Assembly: GCA_043736155.1 (NCBI GenBank) | Contig: JAYTDA010000042.1 | Span: 1-57,327 of the forward strand | From: JANNRR01 sp043736155 | GTDB taxonomy: Bacteria > Pseudomonadota > Alphaproteobacteria > Rhodobacterales > Rhodobacteraceae | Length of the DNA stretch: 57,327 nucleotides | Direction of reading: 5' to 3' | Shown: positions 1 through 7,591 of the stretch, in pieces | Layout of the letters: every line of letters starts with the position of its first letter | Position numbering within the stretch: the stretch's first letter is position 1 | Made by a program: the position numbers and the translations under genes | The notes under the pieces: model-generated | The model's input: the letters and a program-made list of their open reading frames with translations, nothing else | Database searches by the model: none | What the model was told of the DNA's origin: nothing

Positions 1-54
1 CCCGGCATGGCCGCCGCCTATCACCACAACGTCAAAATGTTTCACGTGAAACAC
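1..54 (-). CDS. mnmG: MnmG (GidA) N-terminus, partial
   Basis: Only the first 18 codons are in the window. Reading leftward from GTG at 54 gives VFHVKHFDVVVIGGGHAG, ending in the Rossmann FAD-binding GxGxxG start typical of MnmG, the FAD subunit that with MnmE modifies U34 of certain tRNAs. It begins 3 bases after the mnmE stop, so mnmE and mnmG are cotranscribed. The start is ambiguous: GTG at 54 has GGAAAG about 6 bases upstream, while GTG at 45 has AGGGAG about 8 bases upstream. The first codons contain a perfect parS palindrome, so the peptide FHVKH is dictated by the DNA site. The family call follows from sequence plus the mnmE neighbour. Confidence 0.9.
   Translation of the reverse strand, partial: MFHVKHFDVVVIGGGHAG
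38..53. other. parS: parS, ParB-binding centromere site
   Basis: TGTTTCACGTGAAACA is a perfect 16-bp palindrome identical to the widely conserved chromosomal parS sequence bound by ParB (Spo0J). It lies at the 5' end of mnmG. In alphaproteobacteria such as Caulobacter, parAB follow mnmG-rsmG, and ParB spreading from parS near the origin drives chromosome segregation. parA and parB themselves would lie outside the left edge. Confidence 0.93.
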
Positions 55-57
55 TCC

Positions 58-1329
58 CTACTTTCCAATGCAGAAGCTGGAAAAGATCTCACCCAGCACC
101 TGCTCCACATCCACCCGGCCCACCAGCGAATCCAGCGCCCTTATCGCGGCGCGCAGTTGCTCGGCCACCAGTTCGGCCCGCCCCCCGGTCACTATCTCAA
201 CCCTGGCTGATTCCATAGACCCAATTGCCGACAGGACCGCCAACCGGTGCCGCTCGCGGGTGATGGTGGCAGCCCCCGCGGCGCGCTCGGTCAAAATCGC
301 GGTGATCCGCGCCACCAGATCAGCCAGACCAGCGCCGGTCTTGCCCGACACCCCGCCGCCAATATCCGCCTTGGCCTGCACCACGATGTCATCGCCAACA
401 GGCAGCAAGCCATCCGGCAACCCATTGATATCTTGCAGAAATACCCGTAAATCCGCACCTCGCGCCCGCTCGATCGCCCGCGCCACACCGATGCTTTCCA
501 CCGGATCATCGGTATCGCGCAAACCGGCGGTATCCAGCAGGGTCACCGCCAGCCCGCCCAGATCCATCCGCACCTCGATCACATCCCGCGTGGTCCCGGC
601 AACCTCGGATGTGATCGCCGCATCGCGCCCCGCCAATGCGTTCAACAGGGTGGATTTCCCGGCATTGGGCAGCCCGACAATCGCCACCTCATAGCCATCG
701 CGCACCCGTTCCGCCGCCCGTGCCCCAACCGCCTCGCGGTAAAGATCGGCCAGAACCCGGTCCAGCAGCACGCCGACCTCTGGCATCACATCAAACGGCA
801 CATCTTCGTCAGCGAAATCAATCGTGGCTTCCAGCAGCGCCGCCGCCCGGATCAGCGCGACCCGCCACGCCTCGGCCCGCCGACCCACCGCACCCGACAG
901 CACCCGCAAAGCCTGCCGTCGCTGCGCCTCGGTTTCGGCGTCGATCAGATCGCCCAGACCCTCGATCTGTGCCAGATCAAGGCAGCCGTTCTCCAGCGCA
1001 CGGCGGCTGAATTCGCCAGGTTCCGCCAGCCGCAAACCCGGCATCGCCGACAAGGCCCGCAACACGGCGGACACCACGGCCAACGAGCCATGCAGATGCA
1101 GCTCCGCCACCGCCTCACCGGTAAAGCTGGCACCGTGCGGGAACAGCAGCACCAGCGCCTGATCCAGATCGACGCCCTGCCAGCGCAGGGTCCGCAATGC
1201 GGCCTGTCGTGGTACAGGCAAAGCACCGGTCAGCGCACCAACCGCGCCCCAGGCGCCGGGGCCGGACAGCCGCACCATGGAAACCCCGGCGCGGCCCCGC
1301 GCCGTAGCTTGGGCATAGATGGTGTCCAT
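58..1329 (-). CDS. mnmE: MnmE, tRNA modification GTPase
   Basis: 423 residues, slightly shorter than the E. coli protein (about 454). Partner of MnmG in adding the aminomethyl-type group to U34 of tRNA, using a folate one-carbon unit. Visible are an N-terminal folate-binding TrmE domain (about 1-118), a GTPase domain with P-loop GLPNAGKST starting at about residue 219, TTRD switch and DTAGLRD, and the C-terminal CIGK motif whose Cys is conserved in the family. The usual G4 motif NKxD appears here as AKAD. The gene starts at ATG 1329, 28 bases after the rho stop, so it probably shares the rho transcript, and it ends 3 bases before mnmG. Confidence 0.97.
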   Translation of the reverse strand: MDTIYAQATARGRAGVSMVRLSGPGAWGAVGALTGALPVPRQAALRTLRWQGVDLDQALVLLFPHGASFTGEAVAELHLHGSLAVVSAVLRALSAMPGLRLAEPGEFSRRALENGCLDLAQIEGLGDLIDAETEAQRRQALRVLSGAVGRRAEAWRVALIRAAALLEATIDFADEDVPFDVMPEVGVLLDRVLADLYREAVGARAAERVRDGYEVAIVGLPNAGKSTLLNALAGRDAAITSEVAGTTRDVIEVRMDLGGLAVTLLDTAGLRDTDDPVESIGVARAIERARGADLRVFLQDINGLPDGLLPVGDDIVVQAKADIGGGVSGKTGAGLADLVARITAILTERAAGAATITRERHRLAVLSAIGSMESARVEIVTGGRAELVAEQLRAAIRALDSLVGRVDVEQVLGEIFSSFCIGK

Positions 1330-1357
1330 TTCCTAACCCATTGAACGGCTGAGGAAA

Positions 1358-2629
1358 TCAGGAATTCATCGAATCGAAGAACTCGGCGTTGCTCTTGGTT
1401 TGTTTCAGCTTGCCCAGCAGGAATTCGATGGCATCGGTGGTGCCCATCGGCTGCAGGATCCGCCGCAACACATAGGTTTTCTGCAGATCGGCCTTTTCGA
1501 TCAGCAGGTCTTCCTTGCGGGTGCCCGATTTCAGAATATCCATCGCCGGGAACACGCGTTTGTCGGCAACCTTGCGGTCCAGCACGATCTCGGAGTTGCC
1601 GGTGCCTTTGAATTCTTCAAAAATCACCTCATCCATCCGGCTGCCGGTATCGATCAGCGCGGTGGCGATGATGGTCAGCGAGCCGCCTTCCTCGATATTG
1701 CGCGCGGCCCCGAAGAACCGCTTGGGCCGTTGCAGCGCGTTCGCGTCAACACCGCCAGTCAGCACCTTGCCGGACGACGGCACCACGGTGTTGAAGGCCC
1801 GCCCCAGACGCGTGATCGAATCCAAAAGAATCACCACGTCGCGTTTGTGTTCCACCAGCCGCTTGGCCTTTTCGATCACCATCTCCGCCACAGCGACGTG
1901 CCGGGTTGCCGGTTCGTCAAAGGTCGAGGATACAACCTCGCCCTTGACCGAGCGCTGCATGTCGGTGACCTCTTCCGGCCGTTCGTCGATCAGCAGCACG
2001 ATCAGGTAACATTCCGGGTGGTTGGTGGCGATCGAATGGGCGATGTTTTGCAGCAGCACGGTTTTACCGGTGCGCGGCGGTGCCACGATCAGCGCGCGCT
2101 GGCCTTTGCCAAGCGGGGCCACCAGATCGATGATCCGGGCCGAGCGGTCCTTGATGGTCGGATCCTCGACCTCCATCTTGAAGCGCTGTTCCGGGTACAG
2201 CGGCGTCAGATTGTCAAAGTGAACCTTGTGCCGCGCCTTTTCCGGATCGGTAAAATTGATCTGCGCCACTTTGGTCAGGCAGAAATAGCGCTCATCCGCG
2301 CGCGGGGCCTGCATCACGCCTTCGATGGTGTCACCGGTGCGCAGCGAAAACTGGCGGATGGTGTCGGGCGACACATAGATGTCATCCGGACCCGGCAGAT
2401 AATTGGCCGACGGGCTGCGCAGAAAGCCAAAGCCGTCCTGCAACACTTCCAGCACGCCATCGCCGGAAATTTCCCAGCCCTCTTCCGCCCGCTCTTTCAG
2501 GATCGAGAACATCATCTCGCCCTTGCGCATCGACGGCGCGTTTTCAATATCCAGATCTTCGGCCATCGCCAGAAGATCAGCGGGAGTCTGGGCTTTCAGA
2601 TCAGCCAGGTTCAGGCGTTCAATGGTCAT
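1358..2629 (-). CDS. rho: Transcription termination factor Rho
   Basis: 423 residues, the normal length for a proteobacterial Rho. Hexameric RNA-dependent ATPase that ends transcription of untranslated RNA. The N-terminal Rho_N helices are followed by an RNA-binding cold-shock-like domain (GFGFLRSPSANYLPGPDDIY) and the ATPase core with Walker A PPRTGKT near residues 184-190, Walker B VVILLDSITRLGRA and the Q/R-loop region. Leftward, between hemJ and mnmE. The 122-base leader from hemJ (2630-2751) is long enough for the autogenous attenuation known for rho in E. coli, but no specific structure is claimed. Confidence 0.98.
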   Translation of the reverse strand: MTIERLNLADLKAQTPADLLAMAEDLDIENAPSMRKGEMMFSILKERAEEGWEISGDGVLEVLQDGFGFLRSPSANYLPGPDDIYVSPDTIRQFSLRTGDTIEGVMQAPRADERYFCLTKVAQINFTDPEKARHKVHFDNLTPLYPEQRFKMEVEDPTIKDRSARIIDLVAPLGKGQRALIVAPPRTGKTVLLQNIAHSIATNHPECYLIVLLIDERPEEVTDMQRSVKGEVVSSTFDEPATRHVAVAEMVIEKAKRLVEHKRDVVILLDSITRLGRAFNTVVPSSGKVLTGGVDANALQRPKRFFGAARNIEEGGSLTIIATALIDTGSRMDEVIFEEFKGTGNSEIVLDRKVADKRVFPAMDILKSGTRKEDLLIEKADLQKTYVLRRILQPMGTTDAIEFLLGKLKQTKSNAEFFDSMNS

Positions 2630-2751
2630 GCTTTTTCGGATACTGAGGAAACGGCCGGAACGGCGCGCATCGGGGATGAAGGGAAATCCCAGGGCCGGAC
2701 GGCCCCGTTGGATGGTCGGTTACACCGCAACGCCGGTCGAGTCAACCAAGC

Positions 2752-3198
2752 TCAGAATTTCAGCACAACCGACAGCACGATCACCACAACCAGCAGCGTC
2801 GGCACCTCATTCATCAGCCGGTACTGCCGCCCGGACAAAAGGTTGCGCCCTGCGGCAAAATCCTTGCGCCGAAGCCCCAGCCAATGGTGAAACCAGGTCA
2901 TCGCCAGCACAGCCGCTGCCTTGCTCCAGGGCCACCATTGGCCCCAATCGACAATACCGGGGGTAAAGACCAGGCACAGGCCGAACAGCCATACCGCCAA
3001 CATCGCCGGATTCATAATGCCCCGCAGCAACCGCCGCTCCATCGTCCGGAACATCAGATCGGTGTCACCGGGCTTCACCTGTTCGGCGTGATAGACGAAC
3101 AGCCGGGGCAGGTAGAACATCCCCGCCATCCAGGCAATCACCGAAAGGATGTGCAGCGCCTTGATCCACGGATACCAGTTCGCCAGCAGATCACCCAT
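2752..3198 (-). CDS. hemJ: HemJ, protoporphyrinogen IX oxidase
   Basis: 148-residue polytopic inner-membrane protein with about four hydrophobic helices. The N-terminus LHILSVIAWMAGMFYLPRLF with its conserved His and the LGLRRKDFA / RLMNEVPTLLVV region match the HemJ (UPF0093) family, the oxygen-independent protoporphyrinogen oxidase of most alphaproteobacteria, which acts in the penultimate step of haem synthesis. It is the last leftward gene before the putative origin. hemE, which borders oriC in Caulobacter, is not in this window, so hemJ occupies the origin-facing position here. Confidence 0.92.
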   Translation of the reverse strand: MGDLLANWYPWIKALHILSVIAWMAGMFYLPRLFVYHAEQVKPGDTDLMFRTMERRLLRGIMNPAMLAVWLFGLCLVFTPGIVDWGQWWPWSKAAAVLAMTWFHHWLGLRRKDFAAGRNLLSGRQYRLMNEVPTLLVVVIVLSVVLKF

Positions 3199-3606
3199 GC
3201 TTCACCCCTGCTCTCTTCTTCTTGCAAGATAGATATAGAAAGGATTGTTGATGCAGTAGGGGCTGTGGATAATGGGGATTATCAAACCACCCCCAGCGCC
3301 ATCAACAACCAAAAATTCGGTGGATAAGTGTGTGCGAAAGATTCTTTCGCGACAGAAATGATCATTTACATATGTTATATCAATCAGTTATAGGTTGCCA
3401 GACTATCAGAACCTGTGAATGAAAATCCCCTCAACATCGCAGCCAAACCACTTGTGCAGGTATCTCGGAACAGGTTTTCCACCGTGGATAAAGCCCGGGC
3501 CTTTCTTGACAAGCCGGGGTGGAATAGCCCACCGATGGCCGTGACCCCAGATGTCCCAAAGAACGCACCGCGAACATTCACCCCGTAATCCCGGATTAAT
3601 CCACAT
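3199..3606. other. oriC: Candidate chromosomal replication origin (oriC)
   Basis: 406 bases without a convincing gene, between leftward hemJ-rho-mnmE and rightward maf-aroE-coaE-dnaQ. DnaA boxes (TTATNCACA or its complement) are seen: perfect TGTGGATAA at 3264-3272, GGTGGATAA at 3319-3327, CGTGGATAA at 3483-3491 and TAATCCACA at 3597-3605, each of the last three with one mismatch. A weaker facing box TTTTCCACC lies at 3475-3483. Between them is an AT-rich stretch at about 3356-3396 containing palindrome AAATGATCATTT (3356-3367), a possible unwinding element. GCGAAAGATTCTTTCGC (3334-3350) is a perfect inverted repeat around a GANTC methylation site. Synteny with the Caulobacter and Rickettsia origin regions and parS nearby support the call; function is inferred. 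Confidence 0.75.
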
Positions 3607-4207
3607 GGCAACACCCCGCATTCTGCTGGCCTCCGGCTCTGCCATCCGGGCGACCCTGCTGCGCAACGCCGGGCTGAACCCGGAAATCGCGCGCCCGATG
3701 GTGGACGAAGCGGCGGTACGGGCGGCGCTGCAGGCAGAGGCGGCCTCGCCCCGCGATGTCGCCGACACCCTGGCAGAGATCAAGGCCCGCAAACTGGCAG
3801 ATCGCAACCCAGAAGCCTGGGTGATCGGCTGCGATCAGGTGCTGGATCATGGTGGACGCATCCTGACCAAACCGGAAACTTTGGCAGATGCCATTGCGCA
3901 ACTGCACGATCTGCGCGGGCACCAACACCGGCTGTTGTCAGCGGCGGTGATTTTCCACCAGGCACAGCCGGTCTGGCGCCATATCGGCGAGGTGCGCCTG
4001 CAGATGCGCACCCTGTCCGATGCCTATATCACCGACTATGCCACCCGGAACTGGGAACAGATTCGCCATTCCGTCGGCAGTTACCAGTTGGAGGCCGAAG
4101 GGGTGCGGTTGTTTTCGGCGGTGCAGGGCGACTATTTCCACGTTCTGGGCCTGCCCCTGCTGGAGATTTTGAACTATCTGTCGCTGCGGGGAGTAATTGC
4201 GACATGA
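3605..4207 (+). CDS. maf: Maf family nucleotide pyrophosphatase
   Basis: 200 residues from ATG 3605, the usual Maf length. The start is chosen because MATPRILLASGSAIRATLL matches the family N-terminus (ASxSxxR substrate motif); an in-frame upstream ATG at 3551 would add unrelated sequence running into the origin region. IGCDQVL and the acidic residues that follow fit the metal and nucleotide site of house-cleaning NTP pyrophosphatases (m7GTP, UTP/dTTP types). The last 4 bases overlap the aroE start (ATGA), suggesting translational coupling. A DnaA-box-like sequence overlaps the start codon region. The exact nucleotide specificity cannot be told. Confidence 0.93.
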   Translation: MATPRILLASGSAIRATLLRNAGLNPEIARPMVDEAAVRAALQAEAASPRDVADTLAEIKARKLADRNPEAWVIGCDQVLDHGGRILTKPETLADAIAQLHDLRGHQHRLLSAAVIFHQAQPVWRHIGEVRLQMRTLSDAYITDYATRNWEQIRHSVGSYQLEAEGVRLFSAVQGDYFHVLGLPLLEILNYLSLRGVIAT

Positions 4208-5040
4208 CAGACCAGCGGATACCGCTTGCCGGGGTGATCGGTTCCCCGATTGCGCACAGCCGCTCGCCAGCGCTGCATGGCCATTGGCTGAAACTGCATG
4301 GCATTCGCGGCTTTTACATCCCGATGGATGTGACCCAGGCCGATCTGGCCGAGGTGTTGCGCACCCTGCCCAAGCTGGGGTTTGTCGGCGTCAACGTCAC
4401 CATCCCGCACAAGGAAACCGTGTTGGCTTTGGCCGATGTGGTCACCGACCGCGCCGCGCTGATCGGGGCGGCCAACACCCTGATTTTCCGCAAGGATGGC
4501 CGGATTCACGCCGACAATACCGATGGCTACGGCTTCATCGCCAATCTGCGGCAAAACGCCCCCGCATGGCAGCCCGAGGCCGGCCCCGCTGCGGTATTTG
4601 GGGCCGGTGGTGCCGCCCGCGCTGTCATCGCATCGCTGATCGAGGTGGGTGTGCCGGAAATTCGCATCGCCAACCGCACCCGCCAGCGCGCCGAAACCCT
4701 GCGCCAGGAGTTTGGTGCCAAGCTGGAGGTTTATGATTGGGTGCAGGCCGGGAATATGGTCGAGGATGCAGCCACCGTGGTCAACACCACCTCGCTGGGC
4801 ATGGTGGGAAAACCGGAATTCCGGGTGCCGCTGGACGGGCTTTCGCCCGCTGCAATTGTCACCGATCTGGTCTATACCCCGCTGCGCACCCAGTTTCTGG
4901 AACAGGCAGCAGCACAGGGCTGCACCGTGGTGGATGGCTTAGGGATGCTGCTGCACCAAGCCGCCCCGGCGTTTGAACGCTGGTTTGGCCAGCGGCCAGA
5001 GGTCGATGCCGCCACCCGCGCCGCTGTCTTGCCGAAATGA
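4204..5040 (+). CDS. aroE: Shikimate dehydrogenase AroE
   Basis: 278 residues. Catalyses NADPH-dependent reduction of 3-dehydroshikimate to shikimate in aromatic amino acid synthesis, in the cytoplasm. Seen are the shikimate-binding SPxxHS-like segment GSPIAHSRSPALH, the catalytic Lys in NVTIPHK (K70) and Asp in NTDGYG (D107), the Rossmann loop VFGAGGAARAV, the NRT motif and a C-terminal LLHQAAPAFERWFG. It overlaps maf by 4 bases and coaE by 4 bases, in the conserved origin-adjacent order maf-aroE-coaE-dnaQ. Confidence 0.97.
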   Translation: MTDQRIPLAGVIGSPIAHSRSPALHGHWLKLHGIRGFYIPMDVTQADLAEVLRTLPKLGFVGVNVTIPHKETVLALADVVTDRAALIGAANTLIFRKDGRIHADNTDGYGFIANLRQNAPAWQPEAGPAAVFGAGGAARAVIASLIEVGVPEIRIANRTRQRAETLRQEFGAKLEVYDWVQAGNMVEDAATVVNTTSLGMVGKPEFRVPLDGLSPAAIVTDLVYTPLRTQFLEQAAAQGCTVVDGLGMLLHQAAPAFERWFGQRPEVDAATRAAVLPK

Positions 5041-5627
5041 CGCCGTTTCTGCTGGGCCTGACCGGGTCCATCGGCATGGGCAAATCGACCACGGCTGCGA
5101 TGTTTGCGGCCGAGGGCGTGCCGGTCTGGGATGCCGATGCTGCCGTCGCGCGGCTCTATGCCCCGGGCGGCGCGGCTCTTGCTCCAGTCGCAGCCCTGTG
5201 CCCCCGGGCGGTTACACCAGACGGCATCGACCGTGCCGCCTTGAAGAACTGGATCGCCGCCGACCCGACCGCGCTGCAACGGTTGGAACAGGTGGTGCAT
5301 CCGCTGGTTGCCGCCGACCGCGCCGCCTTCATCGCCCGCCAAACTGCCGATATCGTGGTGCTGGATATCCCCTTGCTGTTTGAAACCGGCGCTGATGCCG
5401 GGGTGGATGCCACCCTCGTGGTCACCGCACCTGCCGAAGTGCAGCGCGCCCGGGTGATGACCCGTCCCGGCATGACCGAGGCACAGTTTCAAACCCTGTT
5501 GGCGCGGCAGATGCCAGACGCCGAAAAACGCCGCCACGCCACCCATGTGATTGAAACCACCAGCCTTGATGCGGTGCAAAAGGCGGTGCAGGAATTGATC
5601 GTCAGGATCAGGAGCCGCCATGCGTGA
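5037..5627 (+). CDS. coaE: Dephospho-CoA kinase
   Basis: 196 residues, normal for CoaE. Phosphorylates the 3'-hydroxyl of dephospho-CoA, the last step of coenzyme A synthesis. The P-loop GLTGSIGMGKST lies at residues 7-18, DADAAVARLY follows, and VLDIPLLFETG plus QxxR-type lid residues (VQRARVMTRPGMT) fit the family. The start ATG overlaps the aroE stop (ATGA) and the end overlaps dnaQ by 8 bases. Confidence 0.96.
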   Translation: MTPFLLGLTGSIGMGKSTTAAMFAAEGVPVWDADAAVARLYAPGGAALAPVAALCPRAVTPDGIDRAALKNWIAADPTALQRLEQVVHPLVAADRAAFIARQTADIVVLDIPLLFETGADAGVDATLVVTAPAEVQRARVMTRPGMTEAQFQTLLARQMPDAEKRRHATHVIETTSLDAVQKAVQELIVRIRSRHA

Positions 5628-6306
5628 GATTGTGCTGGATACTGAAACCACCGGGCTGGATCCGGCACAGGGCGACCGCATCGTGGAAATCGGCGCGGTG
5701 GAATTGTTCAACCACCTGCCGACCGGCCGGACCTATCACCAATACCTGAACCCCGAACGATCCATGCCCGCCGAGGCGTTCGAGGTGCATGGTCTGGGCG
5801 ACGACTTCCTGCGCGACAAACCGAAATTCGCCAGCATCGCCAGAGACTTCCTTGATTTCATCACCGATGCCCAACTGGTGATCCACAATGCCGCGTTCGA
5901 CATGAAGTTTCTCAATGCCGAACTGAGGACGGCAGGCCATCTGCAACTGCCCCCGTCGCGCGCGCTGGATACGCTGTTGATCGCTCGCAAGAAATTCCCC
6001 GGATCACCGGCGTCGCTCGACGCCCTGTGTCGCCGCTTTGGCATCGACAATTCGGCGCGGGAAAAGCATGGCGCGCTGTTGGACAGTGAAATTCTGGCCG
6101 AGGTCTATCTGGAACTGATCGGTGGCCGGCAGCCCGATTTCGCGCTGGCCACCGGCGGGCGCAGTCAACCCGGTGACAGTGGCCCCTGGCGTCCGGGCAA
6201 ACGGCCGCAACCCTTGCCGCCCCGGATCACCGAAGCCGAAACAAAAGCCCACGAAGCCTTTGTCGGCTCCATGGGCGATGCTGCGATCTGGAAGAAGTTC
6301 AGTTGA
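5620..6306 (+). CDS. dnaQ: DNA polymerase III epsilon subunit (3'-5' exonuclease)
   Basis: 228 residues. Proofreading exonuclease of the replicative polymerase. ExoI (VLDTETTGLD with D7 and E9), ExoII (HNAAFDMKFL) and ExoIII (HGALLDSEILAEVY) give a complete DEDDh active site. The C-terminal tail after about residue 180, basic and proline-rich, is the likely alpha-subunit tether. CAGGAG precedes the ATG. It ends the rightward operon and converges on secB 7 bases away. Confidence 0.96.
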   Translation: MREIVLDTETTGLDPAQGDRIVEIGAVELFNHLPTGRTYHQYLNPERSMPAEAFEVHGLGDDFLRDKPKFASIARDFLDFITDAQLVIHNAAFDMKFLNAELRTAGHLQLPPSRALDTLLIARKKFPGSPASLDALCRRFGIDNSAREKHGALLDSEILAEVYLELIGGRQPDFALATGGRSQPGDSGPWRPGKRPQPLPPRITEAETKAHEAFVGSMGDAAIWKKFS

Positions 6307-6313
6307 TCGGGTT

Positions 6314-6847
6314 TTAGTTGATCTGGGCCTGCTGCGCCTGCGCCTGTGCTTCGGCCCGGCGTGCCAGTTCCTGACGGTACAACCCAAGGAAATCGACATT
6401 GTCGAGGTTCAGCATCGGGAACCCGCCATCGCGCGTCATGTCCGATACGATGCGGCGGGCAAACGGGAACAGCATCCGCGGGCATTCGATCAGCAGGAAC
6501 GGGTGCATCTGATCCTCTGGCACGCCTTCGATCAGGAAGATCCCGGCATATTCCAGCTCCATCAGGAACAGGGCCTCGCCCGAGGTCTTGTTGCGAGAGG
6601 TGATCTTGAACTTGATGATCACTTCATACTGGTTGTCGGTCGGGCGCTTGCGGCCATCGAGGCTGACCTGCACCTGAATGTCAGGCTGCACTTCGCCGCC
6701 CTGCAGACCGCGTTGCGCCACCGCGTTTTCAAACGACAGGTCACGCACATATTGCGCCAGAACCTGCATCTTTACCTGCGGTGCCGCGGCGGCCAGCGGT
6801 GCCCCCGCCTGTGGTGCCGCGCCATTATCGCCTTCAGCCATCATCAA
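6314..6847 (-). CDS. secB: Protein-export chaperone SecB
   Basis: 177 residues. Cytosolic tetrameric chaperone that keeps presecretory proteins unfolded and hands them to SecA. The core (about 25-165) carries YVRDLSFENAV, the antiparallel-strand region YEVIIKF, EYAGIF, and the conserved RMLFPFARRIVSDMTRDGGFPMLNLDNVDF block. An Ala/Gln-rich C-terminal tail replaces the zinc-binding tail that helps SecA contact in E. coli. Leftward, convergent with dnaQ. Confidence 0.96.
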   Translation of the reverse strand: MMMAEGDNGAAPQAGAPLAAAAPQVKMQVLAQYVRDLSFENAVAQRGLQGGEVQPDIQVQVSLDGRKRPTDNQYEVIIKFKITSRNKTSGEALFLMELEYAGIFLIEGVPEDQMHPFLLIECPRMLFPFARRIVSDMTRDGGFPMLNLDNVDFLGLYRQELARRAEAQAQAQQAQIN

Positions 6848-6866
6848 CTCCTGCTATCATCAGATC

Positions 6867-6907
6867 TTGCCAGCCTTAGCTGTTGCCAGCCTTAGCTGTT
6901 GCCAGCC
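6867..6907. repeat. 16-bp tandem repeat upstream of secB
   Basis: TTGCCAGCCTTAGCTG occurs at 6867-6882 and 6883-6898, followed by a partial third copy (TTGCCAGCC, 6899-6907). It lies in the 116-base spacer between the secB start (6847) and the fxsA stop (6964), within about 20-60 bases of the secB start and so probably in its leader or promoter. No protein is encoded across it. Confidence 0.85.
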
Positions 6908-6963
6908 AAACTGCTTTCCGCAGTCTTCTAGCAGCAAGGCCAAACCTACTCAATCCGCAGATA

Positions 6964-7464
6964 TCAATGGCGGGTCCAACCCGACGGCGGATGGGTCGGG
7001 CGTTTGCCGTCGTCCAGTTCCTCGAAATCGCCTTCGACCACGTCACCGGGGTGCGACTGCACCGGGGCCGGCTGACCACCCATCTGCGCCGCCGCCACTT
7101 TCGCCATCATGCTGACCCCGGCGGCCCGGATCTTGACCCCGATGCGGTGAATCACCAGGCGTTGCACCGGCGGGATCAGCAGCAGCAACCCCAGACCATC
7201 AGTCAGAAACCCCGGCAAGATCAGCAACAGCGCGGCAAACTTGGTCACCAGCCCTTCTGCCAGCGGCTGATGCGGGTTCAGGGCAAAACCGCTGCGCATC
7301 TGCACCAGCGATGGCAACCCATGCCCACGCAGGATCGCCACCCCCAGAAAACCGGAGCCAAGCACGATTGCCATCGTCGGCCACAGGCCGATGGCACCGC
7401 CCAAAGTCACAAACAGCGCAATCTCGATCAGGGGCCAAGCGATCACTCCAACCAGAAGCCACAT
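6964..7464 (-). CDS. fxsA: FxsA family membrane protein
   Basis: 166 residues from ATG 7464, chosen because MWLLVGVIAWPLIEIALFV is the family N-terminus; an upstream ATG at 7512 adds 16 hydrophilic residues. FxsA (YtzA-type) proteins are small inner-membrane proteins with a G-rich second helix (LGSGFLGVAILRGHG) and a third hydrophobic segment (LLLILPGFLTDGLGLLLLIPPV), all visible. The E. coli name comes from suppression of F exclusion of phage T7 when overproduced; the normal role is unclear. Divergent from the Tim44-domain gene. Confidence 0.88.
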   Translation of the reverse strand: MWLLVGVIAWPLIEIALFVTLGGAIGLWPTMAIVLGSGFLGVAILRGHGLPSLVQMRSGFALNPHQPLAEGLVTKFAALLLILPGFLTDGLGLLLLIPPVQRLVIHRIGVKIRAAGVSMMAKVAAAQMGGQPAPVQSHPGDVVEGDFEELDDGKRPTHPPSGWTRH

Positions 7465-7591
7465 GATAACCGATCCTTTATGCCGCTGCGATGGACTTGG
7501 GCCGCCAGACACCCTACATAGGGTTGGTCAAGGCAGGTTGCCAAGATTGCGGCTGCAAACCGCTTTAATGTTGTACTGTGAAGAGGGTCGG

